Positions 37,221 through 43,532 of a DNA stretch of 43,532 bases are shown here, in pieces; the first letter of the stretch is position 1, and every line of letters starts with the position of its first letter. This DNA is from Sporosarcina sp. (GTDB lineage: Bacteria > Bacillota > Bacilli > Bacillales_A > Planococcaceae). The stretch is from contig JARIBI010000120.1 of assembly GCA_029257435.1 (NCBI GenBank), positions 67,564 to 111,095 on the forward strand, read 5' to 3'. A program made the translations under genes and the position numbers. The notes under the pieces were generated by a model. The model was not told the DNA's origin. It saw only the letters and a program-made list of their open reading frames with translations, and searched no databases.

Positions 37221-38378
37221 ATGAATACATCAAAAAGCAAATGGCTTTTATCCACAGTCGGCGCAGGAGTTCTTGGATCTGCATTAACACTTGGTGCAGT
37301 TACAAATACTAATATTTTAAAGCAAGATAGTGGAACTCACGCGGCAGTGCAGTCAGACAACACTGCTCCTTACAACGTCCAAACTACAGGTTCAACTCCT
37401 CAAAGCACGTTGTCCGATATGGTAGCAGATGCATCAAAAGCTATAGTCGGTGTGGATAACTATCAATCGGCTGGAAATCGTTTTGCGGGTTCCTCTGAAT
37501 CTCAAAAAATCGGGACAGGTTCAGGAGTCGTCTTTAAAACGAAAGGGTCCGATGCGTATATTATTACGAATAACCACGTGATTGAGGATGCCTCTAAAAT
37601 TAGAATTACAACAGCAAGCGGTGAAGAGACTGAAGCTGTTCTAGTTGGCACAGATCCTTTAACGGACCTAGCAGTTCTCAAAATGGATAAAAAATATGCG
37701 GAAGGTATGCTGTCTTACGGAGACTCTGAAAAACTCCGTGCTGGTGATGCAGTTGTTGCAATCGGCAATCCGCTCGGACTCGACTTCTCGGGTACAGTGA
37801 CACAGGGAATTGTAAGTGCACCTACCCGCTCTATTGACGTCGATACATCTGCTGGCAAATGGGAGATGGACGTGATTCAGACAGATGCCGCCATTAACCC
37901 TGGCAATAGCGGTGGCGCATTGTTAAATGCATCCGGCGAATTGATTGGGATTAACAGTTTAAAAATCGCTCAAAACGGCGTTGAAGGTCTAGGTTTCGCA
38001 ATACCAAGTAATGATGTCAAACCGCTGGTTGAAAAACTAATGAAGGATGGCAAAATTACACGTCCTTATATCGGCGTTGGTCTCGTAGATCTTGCAGATG
38101 TTCCTGAAATGTACGTACGTGATATACCGGACAGTGTTAAAGGCGGGGTTATGGTCGGGAATGTGGACCCTGATTCTCCCGCTGGAAAAGCTAGTATCAG
38201 AGAAGAAGATGTCGTCACTGAGATCAATGGAAAAGCTATCGATTCTTCAACTGCTTTGCGTAAAATTCTTTACACAGATTTGAAAGTTGGAGATCAAGCG
38301 AAGTTCACTATCTACCGGGAGGGCAAACAGCAAGTTGTGAATGTAACACTCACAAGTAATACGGATGTCAAAAAGTAA
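37221..38378 (+). CDS. membrane-anchored HtrA-type serine protease with PDZ domain
   Basis: 385 residues. A single N-terminal membrane anchor (about 8-28) is followed by a Ser/Thr-rich linker. A trypsin-like domain carries His119 (TNNHVIED), Asp149 (LTDLAVLK) and Ser230 (NPGNSGGALL). One PDZ domain (about 280-375) follows, with YIGVGLVDLAD and GGVMVGNVDPDSPAGKA. It degrades or chaperones misfolded exported proteins. It most resembles Bacillus HtrA/HtrB/YyxA, and which paralogue cannot be decided. The ATG at 37221 follows AAAGGAGAG. A terminator separates it from the downstream two-component genes. Confidence 0.93.
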   Translation: MNTSKSKWLLSTVGAGVLGSALTLGAVTNTNILKQDSGTHAAVQSDNTAPYNVQTTGSTPQSTLSDMVADASKAIVGVDNYQSAGNRFAGSSESQKIGTGSGVVFKTKGSDAYIITNNHVIEDASKIRITTASGEETEAVLVGTDPLTDLAVLKMDKKYAEGMLSYGDSEKLRAGDAVVAIGNPLGLDFSGTVTQGIVSAPTRSIDVDTSAGKWEMDVIQTDAAINPGNSGGALLNASGELIGINSLKIAQNGVEGLGFAIPSNDVKPLVEKLMKDGKITRPYIGVGLVDLADVPEMYVRDIPDSVKGGVMVGNVDPDSPAGKASIREEDVVTEINGKAIDSSTALRKILYTDLKVGDQAKFTIYREGKQQVVNVTLTSNTDVKK

Positions 38379-38388
38379 GTGTGAGTTC

Positions 38389-38430
38389 AGCTATCCGGAC
38401 ACCTGTTAGTTGGGTTCTGGATAGCTTTTT
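38389..38430 (+). terminator. terminator after htrA
   Basis: AGCTATCC (38389-38396) pairs with GGATAGCT (38419-38426), followed by five T. Confidence 0.75.
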
Positions 38431-38499
38431 GCATTGGACAAATGAGTTGCATGAATGGACATTTCCCGATAGCTTTAAAAGCAAAGGAGGCGGACTTCG

Positions 38500-39195
38500 T
38501 TGAAGATTCTTGTCATTGAAGATAATGAGAGTGTGTCACAGATGATTGGGTTGTTTTTTGAAAAGGAAGGCATTGACGGCGAGTTCGTCTTAGACGGAAA
38601 AACTGGCTTAGCACGAGCCGAGCAAGATACCTGGGACTGCCTGATTATCGATTGGATGCTGCCTTCGATGGATGGCGTCACAATATGCAGATCCCTCCGC
38701 AAAGCCGGAGATGACGTTCCAATTATTATGCTCACGGCAAAAGATAGAGAGTCGGATCAGGTGCTTGGGTTGGAAATGGGAGCAGATGATTACGTAACGA
38801 AACCTTTTAGTCCCCTTGCGTTAATGGCACGTATTAAAGCGGTCACACGCAGACGTCCGGCAATAGAACCCACAGTGAATCCTATGCTTGAAACTGTGCA
38901 TTTCCGTGTCGATGAAAGCTCCCGTGAAGTGTTTGCAGACGGGGTGCCCATTGAGAACTTAACACCGAAAGAATATGATTTACTCGTCTTCTTCATCAGG
39001 CATCCGAAACAAGTTTTCTCACGGGATCAGCTTCTGGAACGTGTCTGGGGATTCGACTTTTATGGCGATGATCGGACGGTAGACGTTCATATTAAACGGC
39101 TTCGAACGAAGATAGCTGGTATTGGGACGTCAGTACTCCATACCGTTTGGGGAGTCGGTTACAAGTTTGATGAATCAGAAGAGGCATCCTCATGA
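38500..39195 (+). CDS. OmpR-family response regulator, YclJ-like
   Basis: 231 residues. The receiver domain has acidic residues near Glu7-Asp8, phosphoacceptor Asp51 (IIDWMLPSMDG), Thr in MLTAKD and Lys in YVTKPFSP. A winged-helix DNA-binding domain (about 130-228) follows: LTPKEYDLLVFFIRHPKQVFSRDQLLERVWGFDFYGDDRTVDVHIKRLR spread over its usual span. The overall wording closely follows B. subtilis YclJ as I recall it. The start is TTG at 38500, nine bases after AAAGGAGG; no ATG fits. It overlaps the kinase gene by four bases (ATGA). Confidence 0.9.
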   Translation: MKILVIEDNESVSQMIGLFFEKEGIDGEFVLDGKTGLARAEQDTWDCLIIDWMLPSMDGVTICRSLRKAGDDVPIIMLTAKDRESDQVLGLEMGADDYVTKPFSPLALMARIKAVTRRRPAIEPTVNPMLETVHFRVDESSREVFADGVPIENLTPKEYDLLVFFIRHPKQVFSRDQLLERVWGFDFYGDDRTVDVHIKRLRTKIAGIGTSVLHTVWGVGYKFDESEEASS

Positions 39196-40604
39196 AAGTT
39201 AATTACTTTACTCAGCAGTTAGTCAGTCACGTGAGTGTGATTGTTGCTGCAATTCTTTTAGTCGGACTGCTTTTCTCCCACTTTTTCGAGCAATACGTAT
39301 ACGATACGAAAACCGATGAGCTCGCACAATATGGACATGCCCTTCTGACTGACATCGATCGCAGTCCCAAGCCTTCGCAGCAAACGCTTCAATCGTTCGG
39401 ACAAGTGCTGAACAGCCGGGATATTCAGTACAGTTTGTTCGATGAGGAATCGAAAATCATCTACTCCACTGGACTTAAGACTCCATTAATTGAACTTAAC
39501 GAATCAGAATGGGCTCAGCTTCAAAGCGGGAAAACCGTTTCTGTGCGCCAGGAGCAAAGCCGCTTCGATCAGGCAGTGACATTTGTGCTGCTCCCTTATT
39601 TCCAAGGTTCTCAGTTCATCGGCGGTATTCTCTTAACCTCCCCGATTGAAGGTCCAAGGGAAATCATTTCGCAGATGAATCGATATTTAGTCTACGCTGC
39701 CCTTACTGCACTTGCGGTAGCTATTGTTCTTAGTGGATTACTTTCCAACTACCATGGACGGCGCATTAAGAGATTACGCCTGGCAACTGCCGCAGTTTCT
39801 GCTGGTGATTATACCATTCGAATTCCGGAAAGCGGCCGGGATGAAATCGATGCATTGGCAACTGATTTCAATACAATGGTTCGCGACTTGTATACTTCGC
39901 ATGAAGAGATTGAGAACCTGGAAAATCGGAGACGGCAGTTCATGGCCGACGTTTCTCATGAACTTCGTACGCCGTTAACGACCATTCGTGGAACGATTGA
40001 AGGGTTGCGGAGTGATTTGATTTCAGAAAAAGAAAAAGACAAAGCACTGCAACTTGCGAGCGGAGAAACGAAACGGCTGCTACGCCTTGTTAATGAAAAC
40101 CTGGATTATGAAAAAATCAGATCAAACCAAATTACGTTGATCAAACAGCCGATTCGGATTATAGAATTATTCGAGGTCATTCGTGAACAATTAGAACCCG
40201 CGGCACAACAGCGCGGAACAGCAATTCGTGTGGAGTCTCCTGAGACATTAACAGTTTTTGCTGACTATGATCGTCTCACACAAATTTTTCTTAACATTAC
40301 AAAAAATAGTATCCAGTTTACGGAAGGAGGAGAAATTTCGTTATTGGCGAAAGCAGATAGTCAGCACGTCATTTTAGAAATTCAAGATACAGGTATTGGA
40401 ATGGATTCGGAAGAGGTCGAAAAGATTTGGAGCCGTTTCTATAAAGCAATCGATTCCCGCACGTCCAATCCATACGGAGAATTCGGACTTGGTCTTTCTA
40501 TTGTTCGCCAGCTGGTGACGCTGCATGCAGGAACAATTGAAGTCTCCAGTCAAAAAGGGCATGGAGCATTGTTTACAATTCAACTTCCTAAAGAATCGAT
40601 CTAA
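39192..40604 (+). CDS. sensor histidine kinase, YclK-like
   Basis: 470 residues. A membrane segment (about 12-32), an extracytoplasmic sensor region (about 33-163) and a second membrane segment (about 164-185) come first. A HAMP linker (RRIKRLRLATAAVSAGDYTIRIPESGRDEIDAL) follows. The HisKA has His256 in DVSHELRTPLTTIRG. The ATPase domain has the N box NITKNSIQFT, G1 DTGIGM and G2 EFGLGLSIVRQL. The signal is unknown; in B. subtilis, yclJK responds to oxygen limitation through ResD, which is not shown here. It forms an operon with the response regulator. Confidence 0.92.
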   Translation: MKVNYFTQQLVSHVSVIVAAILLVGLLFSHFFEQYVYDTKTDELAQYGHALLTDIDRSPKPSQQTLQSFGQVLNSRDIQYSLFDEESKIIYSTGLKTPLIELNESEWAQLQSGKTVSVRQEQSRFDQAVTFVLLPYFQGSQFIGGILLTSPIEGPREIISQMNRYLVYAALTALAVAIVLSGLLSNYHGRRIKRLRLATAAVSAGDYTIRIPESGRDEIDALATDFNTMVRDLYTSHEEIENLENRRRQFMADVSHELRTPLTTIRGTIEGLRSDLISEKEKDKALQLASGETKRLLRLVNENLDYEKIRSNQITLIKQPIRIIELFEVIREQLEPAAQQRGTAIRVESPETLTVFADYDRLTQIFLNITKNSIQFTEGGEISLLAKADSQHVILEIQDTGIGMDSEEVEKIWSRFYKAIDSRTSNPYGEFGLGLSIVRQLVTLHAGTIEVSSQKGHGALFTIQLPKESI

Positions 40605-40649
40605 TTCCAAAATGTGTTGAGATTTATTGTACAGATTTATGAATCCCCA

Positions 40650-40678
40650 TTTATTGTCGTGACTCTCCGTGATACACT
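40650..40678 (+). promoter_or_regulatory. promoter for the SulP-Usp pair, extended -10
   Basis: TACACT (40673-40678) is preceded by TGA, an extended -10, with a weak TTTATT 17 bases upstream. No terminator separates the kinase gene from this unit, so read-through is possible. Confidence 0.45.
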
Positions 40679-40736
40679 AAAACGATGCAGTACACCAAGA
40701 AACTCTGCAACTTTTACTATAAGGGAGTCCACAATA

Positions 40737-42167
40737 ATGGCAACATACTTAAAACAGCATTGGTTCTCGAATGTGCGGGCTGATGTGCTCGCAGGCATTG
40801 TCGTAGCCCTCGCCCTCATTCCTGAAGCCATTGCGTTTTCAATCATTGCAGGCGTTGACCCAATGGTTGGGTTATATGCTTCATTCATCATCGCTGTTGT
40901 TATTTCTTTTACAGGCGGGCGCCCTGGCATGATCTCGGCAGCAACCGGTTCCATGGCATTGCTCATGACTCCGCTCATTCGTGACTATGGGCTCGATTAC
41001 TTACTAGCCGCCACAATTCTAACAGGTGTGATACAAGTCATCTTTGGCGTCTTTAAAGTTGCGAAGCTGATGAAATTCATTCCGAATGCAGTCATGATTG
41101 GGTTTGTGAATGCCTTAGCCATTCTTATCTTTATGGCGCAAGTTCCCCATTTCCTAGGCATTTCTACAATGACGTATGTTTTCGTTGCCATCACATTACT
41201 TATTGTTTATGTCTTACCTAGATTTTTCACAGCAATCCCTGCACCGCTAATTGCGATTGTCATTTTGAGTATCGTCGCAATCTACTCAGGTGCAAATTTA
41301 CGAACTGTCGGTGATCTAGGTACAATTACAAAATCATTACCGGATTTCATCATTCCTGACGTGCCTTTTACACTTGAGACTTTGATGATTATACTGCCTT
41401 ATTCAGTTGCTTTAGCAATTGTCGGTTTGCTGGAAACTCTTCTAACTGCCACGATTGTAGACGATATGACCGCTACAGATAGTGAGAAGAACAAAGAAGC
41501 CCGTGGACAAGGAATTGCCAATTTCATTAATGGCTTTTTTGGAGGAATGGCTGGCTGTGCGATGATCGGTCAATCGGTTATTAACGTCAAATCAGGCGGC
41601 AGAACGCGACTGTCAACGTTCGTGGCAGGAGCGTTCCTCATGTTTCTGATTATCGTGCTGGGCGACTTAGTTGTTCAGATTCCAATGCCTGTTCTAGTCG
41701 GGATTATGATAATGGTTTCAATTGGAACATTCGACTGGGGCTCTTTCACATATATTAGAAAAGCACCTAAAGCAGACGCTCTGGTCATGCTCACAACAGT
41801 CTTCATTGTGGTCGCAACAAATGATTTGTCTAAAGGAGTAATTGCCGGCGTCGTGTTGAGTGCTGTTCTGTTCGTTGCTAAAATCTCCAAAATCCATGTA
41901 GATCGCATCGTTGAGGATGATTCCATACGCTACGCTGTGAAAGGCCAATTATTCTTTGCATCCGTTGAGAAATTCCATGATTCGTTCCGTATGGATGAAG
42001 CCGCTGGTAACATCATCCTCGATTTTACAGATTCACAAGTATGGGATGATTCGGCAGCTGTTGCCGTCACAAAAGTGACTGAATCCTATCGCAGCAAGGG
42101 GTTGAATGTAACAATTACCGGATTAGGGGAATCCAGCAGGCGTCTGCTCAACGAGCTCACGACCTGA
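40737..42167 (+). CDS. SulP-family anion transporter with STAS domain
   Basis: 476 residues from the ATG at 40737 ([10 protein letters not shown]), after AAGGGAG; the frame is open 41 codons upstream, but that part is not protein-like. The SulP core has [38 protein letters not shown] and [17 protein letters not shown], with about 10-12 membrane segments. A short C-terminal STAS domain (about 385-475) has [17 protein letters not shown] and [19 protein letters not shown]. It may carry sulfate, bicarbonate or another anion; nothing decides between them. It is followed 26 bases later by a UspA gene. Confidence 0.9.
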   Translation: MATYLKQHWFSNVRADVLAGIVVALALIPEAIAFSIIAGVDPMVGLYASFIIAVVISFTGGRPGMISAATGSMALLMTPLIRDYGLDYLLAATILTGVIQVIFGVFKVAKLMKFIPNAVMIGFVNALAILIFMAQVPHFLGISTMTYVFVAITLLIVYVLPRFFTAIPAPLIAIVILSIVAIYSGANLRTVGDLGTITKSLPDFIIPDVPFTLETLMIILPYSVALAIVGLLETLLTATIVDDMTATDSEKNKEARGQGIANFINGFFGGMAGCAMIGQSVINVKSGGRTRLSTFVAGAFLMFLIIVLGDLVVQIPMPVLVGIMIMVSIGTFDWGSFTYIRKAPKADALVMLTTVFIVVATNDLSKGVIAGVVLSAVLFVAKISKIHVDRIVEDDSIRYAVKGQLFFASVEKFHDSFRMDEAAGNIILDFTDSQVWDDSAAVAVTKVTESYRSKGLNVTITGLGESSRRLLNELTT

Positions 42168-42193
42168 CTCTATTGATCAATGAGGTGGCAACG

Positions 42194-42613
42194 ATGTATC
42201 AGACAATCATGCTCGCTGCAGATGGATCTGAAAACTCCATTCGCGCAGCTAGAGAAGCTGCACGGCTTGCTAACTGTTCAGATGACTGTGCGATTACAAT
42301 TGTATTTGTCGTTGATTTTGACAAGTCTAAAGAATCCGTCCTGCACGCAGAGAGTAAAGACTCGCTGGACTTGACACGTCGAAAGCAACTGAAACCTGTG
42401 GAAATGGTCCTTCGTGAATATGATGTACCTTACAACGTACAAATTCTGCATGGCGAGCCTGCACCTGCGCTGATTGACTATGCGCATTCAGAGTCGTTCG
42501 ACCTTGTTGTAATCGGAAGTCGAGGGCTTAGTGCTTTCCAAGAAATGATTCTCGGCAGCGTCAGTCATAAAGTGATGAAGCGCTTAAGATGTCCTGTATT
42601 ACTCGTGAAATAA
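42194..42613 (+). CDS. universal stress protein, UspA family, ATP-binding type
   Basis: 139 residues from the ATG at 42194, after GAGGTGG; a TTG seven codons upstream is possible. The N-terminal strand has IMLAADGSENSIRAAREAARLA. The ATP-binding signature G-2x-G-9x-G-S is present as GSRG...LGSVSHKV near the C-terminus, so it should bind ATP. It is probably cotranscribed with the SulP transporter, a pairing that suggests it senses or modulates that transporter, which is an inference. A perfect 14-bp terminator follows. Confidence 0.92.
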   Translation: MYQTIMLAADGSENSIRAAREAARLANCSDDCAITIVFVVDFDKSKESVLHAESKDSLDLTRRKQLKPVEMVLREYDVPYNVQILHGEPAPALIDYAHSESFDLVVIGSRGLSAFQEMILGSVSHKVMKRLRCPVLLVK

Positions 42614-42645
42614 CAAAACCGTCACCCGGATGGGTGACGGTTTTG
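42614..42645. terminator. bidirectional terminator between usp and wrbA
   Basis: A perfect 14-bp stem (42614-42627 with 42632-42645), loop GGAT, carries T on both sides for the convergent genes. Confidence 0.9.
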
Positions 42646-42667
42646 TACTTTCGTAGAACAATCTCAC

Positions 42668-43279
42668 TCATTCCATATGCTTCAGCGCTTTAGCAACAGT
42701 TACCGTTCTCTTTGCCTGGTAGTCCACTGCCGCTTTAATGGCTTGTCGATCTGTTTTCATTTCGCCATCTTGTGCAACCGCGACGCTTGTTCCGTAAGGG
42801 TTTCCTCCCGCTGCAAATAACACCGGATCTGTATAACCCGGTGCCACGACAATTGCTCCCCAATGGTACATCGTCGTATAAAGGGATAAAATCGTCTCCT
42901 CTTGCCCGCCGTGTTCGTTTTGTGCGGACGTCATTGCACTCACTGCTTTGTTCGCAAGTTTGCCCTGAGCCCATAATCCCCCAACAGTGTCGATAAAACT
43001 TTGCACTTGTCCAGGAATATTACCAAATCGTGTTGGTACGCTAAAAATAATCGCATCTGCCCATTCCAAATCTTCCGGGGTCACTTCCGGAATATCTTGT
43101 GTTGCGTCATAATGTTTTTTCCATGCTGCGTTCGATTCGATTGCAGCTGCAGGAGCTGTTTCCTTCACTTTCAATAATTTCACTTCAGATCCCGCTTCTT
43201 CAGCTGCTGCTGCCGCCCATTCTGCAAGCTGATGATTCGTACCTGTTGAACTGTAATAAACAATCGCTGTTTTTGTCAT
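42668..43279 (-). CDS. WrbA-type NAD(P)H:quinone oxidoreductase
   Basis: 203 residues, the WrbA length. It is a flavodoxin-fold enzyme that reduces quinones by two electrons using FMN. FMN-binding segments are VYYSSTGTNHQLAEW (phosphate loop), SVPTRFGNIPGQVQSFIDTVGGLWAQG, and SAQNEHGGQEETILSL. The C-terminal NPYGTSVAV block is also typical. The ATG at 43279 follows AAAGGGAGAGGG. A near-consensus promoter and a perfect palindromic operator upstream suggest that it is induced, perhaps by quinones or electrophiles. Confidence 0.94.
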   Translation of the reverse strand: MTKTAIVYYSSTGTNHQLAEWAAAAAEEAGSEVKLLKVKETAPAAAIESNAAWKKHYDATQDIPEVTPEDLEWADAIIFSVPTRFGNIPGQVQSFIDTVGGLWAQGKLANKAVSAMTSAQNEHGGQEETILSLYTTMYHWGAIVVAPGYTDPVLFAAGGNPYGTSVAVAQDGEMKTDRQAIKAAVDYQAKRTVTVAKALKHME

Positions 43280-43296
43280 TTTCGTCCCTCTCCCTT

Positions 43297-43318
43297 TTCA
43301 CCTTAAATTCAAGGTGAA
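43297..43318 (-). promoter_or_regulatory. perfect palindromic operator of the quinone reductase gene
   Basis: TTCACCTT and AAGGTGAA arms are separated by six bases. It starts at the promoter -10 and covers the likely transcription start, the position of a repressor site. A related half-site AAGGTAAC lies in the promoter spacer. Confidence 0.65.
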
Positions 43319-43345
43319 TATAATTGGTTACCTTAGTATTGTCAA
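43317..43345 (-). promoter_or_regulatory. SigA promoter of the quinone reductase gene
   Basis: TTGACA (43345-43340), 17-base spacer, TATATT (43322-43317). Confidence 0.85.
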
Positions 43346-43370
43346 TATTGTTTCCTAAGCATGAGCTGTA

Positions 43371-43532
43371 TTAATTGATATTGGAAAAACGCCAATACTG
43401 ATACGCCGTAACACCGCTCATGTAAGCAAGTCCTTCACTGCGACTTTGGTGAACAGGAATCCATCGATGGGTCTCTCCTTTTCTTAGATAAATTTCATGA
43501 TTTGGAGACTGGTCATGGAAACCCGTGAGGTC
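43371..43532 (-). CDS. C-terminal end of an unrecognised protein (cut by window edge)
   Basis: An open frame enters from the right edge and runs 53 codons to a TAA at 43371. The visible end includes LTGFHDQSPNHEIYLRKGE, RWIPVHQSRSEG and LAYMSGVTAYQYWRFSNIN. It is aromatic-rich and of ordinary composition, which supports a real gene, but I recognise no family. It lies upstream of wrbA on the same strand; the wrbA promoter is between them. Confidence 0.6.
   Translation of the reverse strand, partial: DLTGFHDQSPNHEIYLRKGETHRWIPVHQSRSEGLAYMSGVTAYQYWRFSNIN

Overview
The window looks like a chromosomal segment of a low-to-mid GC, endospore-forming Bacillales bacterium. The family is probably Planococcaceae (Sporosarcina-like), but that placement is inferred from protein similarity and gene order and was not tested. 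Support for a spore-former comes from SigH, a CotD-type coat protein and the Bacillus-type order ctsR-mcsA-mcsB-clpC-radA-yacL-ispD-ispF-gltX-cysE-cysS-mrnC-rlmB-rae1-sigH-rpmG-secE-nusG-rplKA-rplJL-ybxB-rpoB-rpoC. No CRISPR array, tRNA, rRNA, transposon or prophage was seen. Nearly every gene has a readable Shine-Dalgarno (SD) sequence, and several starts are GTG or TTG.

Positions 1-24.3 kb (all minus strand) hold the core information-processing block, read from right to left. CtsR-McsA-McsB-ClpC is the heat-shock/protein-arginine-phosphorylation module. It has a CtsR operator before ctsR and a second, equally built one before clpC. RadA follows, then YacL; the c-di-AMP synthase gene disA, which sits between these two in B. 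subtilis, is absent. IspD/IspF (isoprenoid MEP pathway) and GltX come next, followed by a Cys-specific T-box that controls cysE-cysS-mrnC-rlmB-rae1. SigH, RpmG, SecE and NusG lead into separately promoted rplKA and rplJL units (the latter with an L10 leader), then ybxB-rpoB-rpoC. Terminator-like hairpins sit between secE and nusG and between rpoB and rpoC.

Positions 24.4-28.0 kb are accessory: a GNAT acetyltransferase behind a SigB-like promoter, a 562-residue membrane protein of unknown function, BioY behind a BirA-type operator, and a 61-residue membrane protein. Positions 28.1-33.7 kb form a methionine unit: promoter, SAM-I riboswitch, then YitJ-like methyltransferase/MTHFR overlapping cobalamin-dependent MetH.

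Positions 33.7-43.5 kb contain CotD, a small acidic protein, a DCC-family protein, a DUF779-aldehyde dehydrogenase pair, an HtrA-type protease followed by a YclJK-like two-component system, a SulP transporter with a UspA protein, a WrbA-type quinone reductase behind a perfect palindromic operator, and the 3' end of an unrecognised gene. I did not find a convincing undescribed multi-gene system. The most interesting points are regulatory (duplicated CtsR promoters, rpoB-rpoC and secE-nusG hairpins, SigB-like promoters, palindromic operators), the missing disA, and the unknown membrane protein.
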